Shown here: in pieces, positions 23,696-30,897 of the stretch
Layout of the letters: each line of letters starts with the position of its first letter
How positions within the stretch are numbered: position 1 is the stretch's first letter
Source: Candidatus Methanoperedens nitratireducens
GTDB taxonomy: Archaea; Halobacteriota; Methanosarcinia; Methanosarcinales; Methanoperedenaceae
Direction of reading: 5' to 3'
DNA length: 37,214 bases
Assembly: GCA_020724545.1 (NCBI GenBank)
Contig: DYGR01000029.1
Location: 1-37,214, forward strand
Position numbers and translations under genes: made by a program
The notes under the pieces: generated by a model
The model's input: the letters and a program-made list of their open reading frames with translations, nothing else
Database searches by the model: none
What the model was told of the DNA's origin: nothing

Positions 23696-26464
23696 TCACT
23701 CCTGTGCAGCCTCTGCTTCCTTCTTTGCTGCCTGCACTATGCCTTTCTGTACTGCGCCCGGACCTCCTGCTTCCTCCTCTTTCAGATTTAAAGTAGCTCT
23801 GACTGTGCCTTCAGTTGTAAAATCAATGGTGAATCCCATCTCCTTAAGAAGCCCGATCGCCCGATAGTTATCAGGCATCATTACCGCATATATTGTATCA
23901 AGTTTTTTATCTCTGCCGATCTCAATTATGTAATCCACCAGTTTTAACCCTATACCCAGGTGCTGCCAGGGATCAGCGACACCAAAGACTATCTCGCCGC
24001 TTTTCCCATCAGGCTGTACAAAAAGCCTGACAACACCCAGCATCTTTCTTCGCCCTTCCTCCTCCAGTTCTGCCGCAATGGCTATCTCTCGATCATAATC
24101 AATATTGGTATACCTGGAACTGAACTCATGTGCTATAGGCACCTTAATGGCACCAAAGAACCTGTAGCGTATGGACTCCTCTGAGAGGCTATAGAACATC
24201 TCAAGCCACAGAGGCTCATCCTCAGGCTTAATGGGCCTGAGCAGAACAACCCGTCCATCAGGAAGCCTCCAGAGGGTTCTATACTTCTCAGGGTACGGAC
24301 TGATCACAAGATGCGCATGTGGCTCAATTCTTGCAAATACGCGCTCTTTATCGATCACGCCCCTGGCATCAAGAGCAAAAGCTTCTTTCTCATCTATTAA
24401 TAATGGATTAATCTCAAACTCCTTCAGTTGTGGAAAATCCACAAGTATCTGAGAAAAACGCACCATTATCTCTTCCAGGAGCTTAATATTCGCCTGCGGC
24501 AGATCCCGATAGCCTTTTAGGATCTGATAGATCTTTGTTTCCTCCATCATTCTTCTGGCTAACGTTCGATTCAGTGGCGGAAGTCCGACAGCAATGTCCC
24601 TGTAGAGCTCAACCTCAACACCTCCCCTTCCAAACACTATTACAGGACCGAAAAGCGGATCAGTTCTGGCACCGAGAATAACTTCATAGCCCCTTCTTCT
24701 GATCATGGGTTGAACCGTGATACCCTGGATCTGTGCTTCTGGATTATATTCTTTAACCCTGCTTATGATATTATCAAAAGCCGCTCGAACTTCGGACTCA
24801 GACTTGATATCAAGCACTACCCCGCCTGCATCTGTTTTATGGATGATCTGGGGTGAGAGAATCTTAAGAACCACAGGGTAGCCTATCTGCGAAGCAAAAG
24901 CAGCTGCTTCATCGCCAGTCTTTGCAATTAATGTTTTAGCGACAGGAATATTATAATGATCAAGAATATGCTTTGTCTCAGCTTCGGTCAATATCTCGCG
25001 GTCTTCCCTTGCGGCGTCTCTTATAATCACAGTCAGAGGACGTTTGGATGGAACACTATCCGCAGGCAGTTCTCCAGGTGTCTCATAGAGTAACTCAAGG
25101 TTACGTTTATACTGATACATATACATGAACGTATCAACCGCCTGCTCTGGCGTATAATATGTAGGAATACCGTTTTCAGTAAAGATGCGGTTTGCCTCCT
25201 CCACATCTTCATAACCCATGAAGGATGTCAGGTATGTCTTGCAAAAACCCATAGTCTTACACATTTCCACAATATTTCTGGCAATTTCAGCAGGATCAGC
25301 TACGCCCTGGGGAGTGTAGATTATCACCACACCATCAATGTTATCATCCCTGAAGCATGCTTCCACAGCGATTCGATACCGATCAGGTGTTGCATCTCCC
25401 AGAAGATCGATCGGATTTCCTCTGCTCCAGTAGGGAGGTAAGACGCTATTAAGTGTCTCTATCGTTTCTGGACTTAGTTTGGCCAGCTTTCCACCTCTGG
25501 CTATAATTGCATCCGCAGCCATTACCCCCGGCCCGCCTGCGTTAGTAATGATGGCGAGTTTTGGTCCTAATGGAAGCGGCTGCCTGCCCAGAGCCTCAGC
25601 GCAGTTGAATAGATCACCAATTCCCTCAACACGCACCACACCTGCGCGCTTGAAGGCTGCATCATATACCATGTCCTCGCCTGTAAGTGCCCCTGTATGC
25701 GAAGCTGCTGCCTTTGCACTTTCAGCAAACCTTCCGGATTTTACCACAATAACTGGTTTTGTTCTTGCAAAATGTCTCACAGCACTTATGAATTTCCTGG
25801 CATTGGTCAGTCCTTCGATATACATCAATGTGCTGGTTGTTTTTGGATCTGTACCAAAATAGTCTATCAGATCCCCGAAGTCAACATCGATCATCGAGCC
25901 TACTGAAACGAAATGGCTAAAGCCAATGTTCTCATGGGTAGCTATGTCCAGAATAGCTGAACCTAATGCGCCACTCTGAGAAATAAACGCGATACTGCCT
26001 GTTCTTGGCATTTTATATATAAAAGTTGCATTGAGATTGATATCCGGGTGGATAATGCCAAGACAGTTAGGTCCTATGATATCAAGATTATACTTCTTCT
26101 TTATCTCAAGAATCCTGTCCTCTAGTGCTTTGCCAGCAGGTCCAACCTCTTTAAAGCCTGCCGAAATAATGATTATCCCTGTTATTTTAGCTTTTCCACA
26201 CTCCTCTACTATATCAGGAACGGTTTCAGCCGGGGTAGCGATTATAGCAAGATCAACGACTTCTGGAAGCTGATCTACAGATGGATAGGCTCTGATGCCG
26301 AGAATCTCAGGTTTGCGGATGTTAACAGGGTAAACAGTGCCTTTATATCCCGGTTCTATGAGATTCTTCATTAATATATACCCGACAGAGCCCTCCTCAT
26401 CGCTTGCTCCAACTACCGCGATGCTTTTTGGATTAAAAATCTTGTCGAGATTTGATGTAACCAT
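23696..26464 (-). CDS. Fused ADP-forming acyl-CoA synthetase (alpha-beta) with C-terminal GNAT domain
   Basis: The 922-residue protein has a CoA-binding alpha part (SIAVVGASDEEGSVG), GPNCLGI and the site ASHTGAL with H256 in place. An ATP-grasp beta part follows (~480-715; VVLKILSPQIIHKTDAGGV, FEINPLL), then a GNAT acetyltransferase (~740-900; GEIVFGVADPWQHLGIGLKL). This is the architecture of Pat/PatZ protein acetyltransferases, where the synthetase part senses acyl-CoA. PatZ usually lacks the phospho-His, but here it is kept, so the protein may have both ACD and acetyltransferase function. The start at 26464 has a GGGGAG site ~8 bp upstream; a longer frame to 26500 is less likely. A second, separate ACD is at 10337-12802. 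Confidence 0.9.
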   Translation of the reverse strand: MVTSNLDKIFNPKSIAVVGASDEEGSVGYILMKNLIEPGYKGTVYPVNIRKPEILGIRAYPSVDQLPEVVDLAIIATPAETVPDIVEECGKAKITGIIIISAGFKEVGPAGKALEDRILEIKKKYNLDIIGPNCLGIIHPDINLNATFIYKMPRTGSIAFISQSGALGSAILDIATHENIGFSHFVSVGSMIDVDFGDLIDYFGTDPKTTSTLMYIEGLTNARKFISAVRHFARTKPVIVVKSGRFAESAKAAASHTGALTGEDMVYDAAFKRAGVVRVEGIGDLFNCAEALGRQPLPLGPKLAIITNAGGPGVMAADAIIARGGKLAKLSPETIETLNSVLPPYWSRGNPIDLLGDATPDRYRIAVEACFRDDNIDGVVIIYTPQGVADPAEIARNIVEMCKTMGFCKTYLTSFMGYEDVEEANRIFTENGIPTYYTPEQAVDTFMYMYQYKRNLELLYETPGELPADSVPSKRPLTVIIRDAAREDREILTEAETKHILDHYNIPVAKTLIAKTGDEAAAFASQIGYPVVLKILSPQIIHKTDAGGVVLDIKSESEVRAAFDNIISRVKEYNPEAQIQGITVQPMIRRRGYEVILGARTDPLFGPVIVFGRGGVEVELYRDIAVGLPPLNRTLARRMMEETKIYQILKGYRDLPQANIKLLEEIMVRFSQILVDFPQLKEFEINPLLIDEKEAFALDARGVIDKERVFARIEPHAHLVISPYPEKYRTLWRLPDGRVVLLRPIKPEDEPLWLEMFYSLSEESIRYRFFGAIKVPIAHEFSSRYTNIDYDREIAIAAELEEEGRRKMLGVVRLFVQPDGKSGEIVFGVADPWQHLGIGLKLVDYIIEIGRDKKLDTIYAVMMPDNYRAIGLLKEMGFTIDFTTEGTVRATLNLKEEEAGGPGAVQKGIVQAAKKEAEAAQE

Positions 26465-26729
26465 GATTATATCTCCCCAAGTACGGAGGTATGAACACAT
26501 CGCAAATAAAACTTTGTGTCATATTGGTATTGTCGGCGATACATAATATTGATAGATAATATTTGGATAGAGAACATTCGATATTCCCACTGATGTTCTT
26601 AGTTTTGTTTACTATTCTTAGTAAGATTTTTTAGACTATATGGGCCCTACAAGACTTAAATGTATCTCAAAGCAATATGCTTCGACGGAATATACCCGGC
26701 TGCAAGTGATTTTAAAATCAAGTGCATCA

Positions 26730-26885
26730 CTATCCTACTAACTTTTTAACATCAGGTAACGATATATGATATTCTTTAGATATATCACATATAGCTTTCA
26801 TTAGAGCATCATACTCGTTCATACCCATGCGTATGGCTGCTGTCTTTCTCTCTGAGATAGCAGTCAATACATCAAATATGTCCAT
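26730..26885 (-). CDS. 51-residue hypothetical protein
   Basis: This small open frame starts at 26885, preceded by an excellent GGAGGGG ribosome site (~7 bp upstream). It reads MDIFDVLTAISERKTAAIRM and ends ISLPDVKKLVG; it is helical and soluble with no known motif. A TATA-like ctttatactg on the minus strand lies ~45 bp upstream. It stands alone between the ACD-GNAT gene and fabG. The strong ribosome site supports coding; function is unknown. Confidence 0.6.
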   Translation of the reverse strand: MDIFDVLTAISERKTAAIRMGMNEYDALMKAICDISKEYHISLPDVKKLVG

Positions 26886-27018
26886 ATTTTTCACCCCTCC
26901 TGTTATATACAAAAAGAATCAGCATTCAGTATAAAGCTATTTGAAAATGAATAACCATTTAGGATTAAAAGAAGGATAATCTGGTTAATAGCGATGGATT
27001 ACCCTGTTAATATTAATA

Positions 27019-27759
27019 TTAGATAACCAGTCCACCATCCACGCTGAGCACTGCCCCATTAACGAACCTGGCTTCATCTGAAGCAAGATACAGGTATGCA
27101 TATGCAACGTCCCTGGGTTCACCCAGCCTGCGCAGGGGTGTTTTCTCTCTCATCATCTCAAGAATCTTCTCAGGTACACCTGCTGTCATCGGGGTAGCTA
27201 TAAATCCTGGGGCCACTGCATTGACCCTTATCCCCTTCCTTCCAAGCTCCTTTGCTAAAGTCCTTGTCATTCCAATTAACCCGGACTTGGATGCAGCATA
27301 ATTGACCTGGCCGACATTGCCATATAATCCCACGATAGAAGATGCATTGAGAATCACACCGCTACCCTGGCTGATCATAGCGTCAAGCACTGCCTGACTG
27401 CAATTAAAAGCTCCTTTGAGATTTATATCAATAACCCTGTCCCATTGCTCTTCTGTCATTTTTATTAGGAGGGAGTCCTGAACAATACCTGCATTAAATA
27501 TCATCACATCAATTCTACCGTATTTCTCCAGGGTCTCTTTAGCCATCTGTTTTGATTGTTCCCTGCTGGATACATCTACCCTAATAAAGAGTCCCTCACC
27601 TCCTGATCTCTTAATCTCCTCTACTACATCCCTTCCATTTTTTTCGCTTATATCGGCTACAACAACCTTAGCTCCTTCTCGGGCAAATAATAGTGCCGTT
27701 TCTCTGCCAATACCGCTTCCTGCTCCTGTAATAATTGCAACCTTATTCTCAAGTCTCAT
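27019..27759 (-). CDS. FabG-like 3-oxoacyl-ACP reductase (SDR family)
   Basis: The 246-residue classical short-chain dehydrogenase has TGAGSGIG at 11-18, NAG at 89-91, N113, S140, Y154 and K158 (YAASK), and the C-terminal PGFIATPMT. Length and pattern match FabG, which reduces 3-oxoacyl-ACP or -CoA with NADPH. Because archaea lack standard fatty acid synthesis, the substrate may be an acetoacetyl-CoA or another 3-oxoacyl compound, or a different carbonyl. The start at 27759 gives the canonical MRLENKVAIITG; an upstream extension to 27918 reads into non-homologous sequence. It is 73 bp downstream of the AhpD/YHS-like gene, same strand, and likely co-transcribed. Confidence 0.88.
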   Translation of the reverse strand: MRLENKVAIITGAGSGIGRETALLFAREGAKVVVADISEKNGRDVVEEIKRSGGEGLFIRVDVSSREQSKQMAKETLEKYGRIDVMIFNAGIVQDSLLIKMTEEQWDRVIDINLKGAFNCSQAVLDAMISQGSGVILNASSIVGLYGNVGQVNYAASKSGLIGMTRTLAKELGRKGIRVNAVAPGFIATPMTAGVPEKILEMMREKTPLRRLGEPRDVAYAYLYLASDEARFVNGAVLSVDGGLVI

Positions 27760-27832
27760 CTTATACTCTCTCTTAGTTTTTTTCTGAGTTGATCCAAAAT
27801 TAGATCTTTCTGCACTTACATTTACGTTACGG

Positions 27833-28216
27833 TTATCCTGATATCTCTTTGATCTGTTCTGGAGTTGCCGTTTCAATAAACCTTCTGCAATTATCATTGC
27901 AGACAAGGAATTGTTCACCTGTTTTTGTTACTGCCATTTGCGCTTTATCTGTATCAACCAGCATTCTGCAGCAAACTGTTCTTGCCTTCCTGCTAAACTC
28001 TGCATTCATACTGCCAGTATGGGCCTTACCCAGCCATTCGCTTAGTATCTCATCTGTACTTAATAGGTATCTTGCCCTCTCCAGGTCTATCTCCCCGACC
28101 TCCTTCCATGAAGGCCAGTCGTTAACAATCGATTCCTCTGAAATAAACCTCATGAATTCAGGAACTGATCCCAGTGTCTTCTCCATATCTTCAAGCGTAT
28201 CTTCATATGTTCCCAT
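27833..28216 (-). CDS. AhpD/CMD-like N-terminus fused to a YHS-like domain
   Basis: This 127-residue protein starts like small carboxymuconolactone decarboxylase/AhpD relatives (MEKTLGSVPEFMRFI, WPSWKEVGE), but without the usual CxxC-His site. It then has a YHS-like zinc/heme-type segment at ~80-125: TVCCRMLVDTDKAQMAV, EQFLVCNDNCRRFIE (C82/C83, C106, C110), close to the YHS pattern of DPVCGM...YYFCSEGCKKKFE. YHS modules bind metal. Function is unknown; redox or metal handling next to fabG is inferred. GGGGTGA gives a good ribosome site. Confidence 0.6.
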   Translation of the reverse strand: MGTYEDTLEDMEKTLGSVPEFMRFISEESIVNDWPSWKEVGEIDLERARYLLSTDEILSEWLGKAHTGSMNAEFSRKARTVCCRMLVDTDKAQMAVTKTGEQFLVCNDNCRRFIETATPEQIKEISG

Positions 28217-28277
28217 TTTTTCACCCCATCTAAACTGGGGTCTATTGTATAATAAATTTTTCGTATTTGATCTAGAG

Positions 28278-28328
28278 GGTGGTTACCAACAGGGACATAT
28301 TCTCGTTGGTAACCACCTGGTAACCACC
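28278..28328. promoter_or_regulatory. Palindromic operator-like GGTTACC/GGTAACC sites
   Basis: GGTGGTTACCAAC (28278-28290) and its exact inverse GTTGGTAACCACC (28305-28317) form a 13-bp inverted repeat. A third GGTAACCACC follows at 28319-28328, 11 bp (one helical turn) from the second. They lie just upstream of a TATA-like aatttattata (~28240-28255, minus strand) serving the AhpD/YHS-fabG pair. This arrangement fits cooperative binding by a dimeric transcription factor. A hairpin terminator for the gene upstream is the alternative. Confidence 0.55.
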
Positions 28329-28356
28329 TATATGCATCCGTAATCTATAAATAGTT

Positions 28357-28376
28357 TGTTCGTTTATATACGAACA
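28357..28376. promoter_or_regulatory. Palindrome enclosing a TATA box
   Basis: TGTTCGT (28357-28363) and ACGAACA (28370-28376) flank TTATAT, so the TATA-like core is centred in a perfect inverted repeat. A repressor bound here would block TBP. It could belong to the fabG-side promoter region or to a divergent transcript. Confidence 0.5.
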
Positions 28377-28458
28377 ATTAGTGGGCAGATAAAAAATCTT
28401 TTTTAACAGATTTCATCTCCTTCCTATCCTACCACAATCTGCCTACTATACTACTTAA

Positions 28459-28857
28459 CTAAAACATAATCTGGCTGCTTAGTAGAATTAGAACTGCTAT
28501 CCCGACAATAAGAATCAATACCAGCACTGGAGCGATTAGTGTTTTCAGCAGCCCATGTACCCTATCAACGCCTATAGTCAGGTTTTTTATTGATTCTGCT
28601 ATAAGTTCAGCCTGCATTATCGATTCCTGTTTCTCGTAAGTACCTGCTGCCTGTACTGCAGGGATATCTTGCATTACATCAGTTCTTACAGGAGTATTCT
28701 GCACAGTCTGCTGTTGAGAGTTGTTCCTTAATAGAACCTTAAACATCGCATCTTCACTGTTTTTGTGAGTGTCTACAGGATGTGTAACAGGAACCTGATT
28801 TTTTTGCTGCTGAGATTTATTCTTTAATAATGCTTTAAACATCGCATCTTCATCCAT
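28459..28857 (-). CDS. Tail-anchored small membrane protein with an internal repeat
   Basis: The 132-residue protein has two copies of a ~17-residue unit: EDAMFKALLKNKSQQQ (res 3-18) and EDAMFKVLLRNNSQQQ (res ~35-50). A Gln-rich linker and a helical segment (AELIAESIKNLTIGVDRVHG) follow, then a single C-terminal membrane helix (~107-130, IAPVLVLILIVGIAVLILL). It is therefore likely anchored at the membrane with a cytoplasmic repeat region. The family is not recognised. It is divergent from the UPF0104 gene and upstream of the operator region. Confidence 0.65.
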   Translation of the reverse strand: MDEDAMFKALLKNKSQQQKNQVPVTHPVDTHKNSEDAMFKVLLRNNSQQQTVQNTPVRTDVMQDIPAVQAAGTYEKQESIMQAELIAESIKNLTIGVDRVHGLLKTLIAPVLVLILIVGIAVLILLSSQIMF

Positions 28858-28985
28858 ATATGTACCCTCTGCCTTTAGAATTAAATTGAGGCATATGATG
28901 CTTATTACTTTTAGATATTTAAATTATTTGACTTTAATGCACCAGTAATTTTATTTATTGTGAGTACAAGTAGCGAGAAGATCTC

Positions 28986-30008
28986 ATGGAACGATTCAGG
29001 ACAAGGAACATCTGGTTTGTGGTTATTATAGGTGGAGTAATCCTTGCTGCTTTCACAAACGAAGTAGGGCTTGAGACGTTTATTTTTCGAATAAGTAATG
29101 TCAGCAAGCCGCTTTTTCTTCTTGTGATTTTATTCAATTTTCTAAACATCATAGCTTTCACAATAACCTGGAAGTTTCTCATCTCTTCGGACATCAGTAT
29201 TTATAAATTATTTAAGTTCTATATGGCAGGTACATTCATCAACAATATCACTCCAACATTCGGGACAGGAGGTGAACCTGTAAAGGCGATGCTCCTCGGA
29301 AGAGATACATGCACCAGCAAGGCAGAATGTTTTGCAGGGGTTGTCTCTCAGAGGATGCTGAATATGTTCCCTTTTCTGGTTATAGGCGGTCTGGGTGTAG
29401 GACTCCTGTTCTCCAGACCAGGAGTAAATTTTGGAACGTGGCAGGTAATAGCTTTGATGTTCTCTATTGGACTTGCTTTTAGCACTTTCGGTCTGGTCAT
29501 CTATTTCTATATCAGGAAAGACAAGCTCTCTTCATTTGCTCACTCATTGATCCGATTCTTTGCTCCCTTCATCGGATTTGTGAAAAAAGGTTTTGATCAC
29601 AGGGCCTATGCCGATGCTGTCGAGGAATCGATTAATTCCTTTCACGGGGGTCTCAGGAACATACATAATAATAGAAGCGGTATTATCAAAGCCACATTAT
29701 TCTCTTTTCTTGGCTGGGTTTTTGATATCCTGGCAATATACGCCGTATTTCTCTCCTTGGGAGAGACAGATATCCATATCAGTATAATGGTCATCACCTA
29801 TACGATCTCAATGATAAGCGGGTGGCTTCCTCTTTTCCTTCCAGGCGGACTGGGTGTAGTGGATGGGACTATGGCATATCTTTTTATATTCAGCGGAGTG
29901 CCAGCCGAGGTTGCAGTGGTTGCAACATGGCTTTACAGGCTCGTATCCTATGTGCTTAACACAATAGTCGGAGCATTTTATTTGAGAGCCTCATTAAAAG
30001 ATGAATAG
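28986..30008 (+). CDS. UPF0104/AglD-type flippase-like membrane protein
   Basis: This 340-residue polytopic membrane protein resembles the lysylphosphatidylglycerol synthase TM-region/UPF0104 family (COG0392). It has about 7-8 hydrophobic helices and the typical ITPTFGTGGEPVKAMLL loop (res ~87-103) and LPGGLGVVDGTMAYLF near the end. Relatives include flippase-like proteins in polyprenyl-lipid and glycosylation pathways. No attached synthase domain is present. It converges with mfnD, overlapping its 3' end by 15 bp. Confidence 0.82.
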   Translation: MERFRTRNIWFVVIIGGVILAAFTNEVGLETFIFRISNVSKPLFLLVILFNFLNIIAFTITWKFLISSDISIYKLFKFYMAGTFINNITPTFGTGGEPVKAMLLGRDTCTSKAECFAGVVSQRMLNMFPFLVIGGLGVGLLFSRPGVNFGTWQVIALMFSIGLAFSTFGLVIYFYIRKDKLSSFAHSLIRFFAPFIGFVKKGFDHRAYADAVEESINSFHGGLRNIHNNRSGIIKATLFSFLGWVFDILAIYAVFLSLGETDIHISIMVITYTISMISGWLPLFLPGGLGVVDGTMAYLFIFSGVPAEVAVVATWLYRLVSYVLNTIVGAFYLRASLKDE

Positions 30009-30890
30009 TTCATCCTTTTTAAAGCTGAAACTGCCTTTTACATCAACTTCGTGAGGAAGATCCCCGAATCTTGATTTTAAGATCAAATCAGCTATTTCAG
30101 TCCCGATCACCCTGCTTATCCCGATTATGGATGTGGTCGGTCTCGGGTTAACATCAACCACGTATGGCCTATCGCCAAGCACTATATCCACACCTGCGTA
30201 TCCCCTGCATCCAAGAAGTTCTAACGCCTTTTTTGCTATCTCAACGATCTCACTGTTCCTGGCGCAGTAGTACGGCACTGTCCCGCCTTTATATGAAATT
30301 GTGTTGTTGATTTCAATCAATTGCCTGTTAACCGTGAGGGGAAGCTGTGTTCGCCCTGTTATTATACTTACGCTTAAGTGTTCACCTTCAATAAACTGCG
30401 TGGCTATGAAGCCTTCTTTTAATCTGCCAGAAGCACTTCTATGAATCCCCTCTGAAGCGCAGCCAGAGCGGGGTTTTATCACGTAGTCCCCCTTATATTC
30501 CCCGCTTTCGATTGTTTCAGGCACAGGGATTTTCTCCTGTGAAAGTATGCTGGTACATTTAAGCTTATCAGCACACAGACGTACCGAGTCAGCAGGACAT
30601 CCGAGGTTTACAGTGTTCTCTTCCACTAACTCAGTAAGATCGCCCAGAATCTCATCAGGGGCAATGATGAGTCCAGCGTCACATTCTTTTGATATTCTTG
30701 TGATTGATTCCTCAAAATCCTCTGCCCTGATGTCGGCTCCTGCATCAAGCTGTGTGCCTGCTGTTGGATAGAACACCTCATGGCCACATGAGGCAAAACT
30801 CCTGACAAGAGTGCGGAGCATAGCCCTGCCTTCAGGCATGAACTCGTGAATGCCTGCGCCTACTGCGTATTCTGCAACCATTATTTTCAT
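29994..30890 (-). CDS. mfnD: Tyramine--L-glutamate ligase MfnD (ATP-grasp)
   Basis: MfnD joins tyramine to the gamma-carboxyl of L-glutamate in methanofuran synthesis, the C1 carrier of methanogenesis. The 298-residue COG1821-type ATP-grasp protein has YVIKPRSGCASEGI, FIATQFIEGEHLSV and the metal-binding YVVDVNPRPTTSI near the end. The AEYAVGAGIHEF N-terminus fits the family. The start is 7 bp downstream of the alaS stop, so the two are likely co-transcribed. Assignment from COG1821 is known for methanogens; a related ATP-grasp ligase cannot be excluded. Confidence 0.78.
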   Translation of the reverse strand: MKIMVAEYAVGAGIHEFMPEGRAMLRTLVRSFASCGHEVFYPTAGTQLDAGADIRAEDFEESITRISKECDAGLIIAPDEILGDLTELVEENTVNLGCPADSVRLCADKLKCTSILSQEKIPVPETIESGEYKGDYVIKPRSGCASEGIHRSASGRLKEGFIATQFIEGEHLSVSIITGRTQLPLTVNRQLIEINNTISYKGGTVPYYCARNSEIVEIAKKALELLGCRGYAGVDIVLGDRPYVVDVNPRPTTSIIGISRVIGTEIADLILKSRFGDLPHEVDVKGSFSFKKDELFIF

Positions 30891-30897
30891 AGGATAC

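Noticed and set aside
27760..27918. N-terminal extension of the FabG-like frame
   Set aside because: The extension overlaps the neighbouring gene's 3' end in another frame and is not SDR-like; MRLENKVAIITG is the canonical start.
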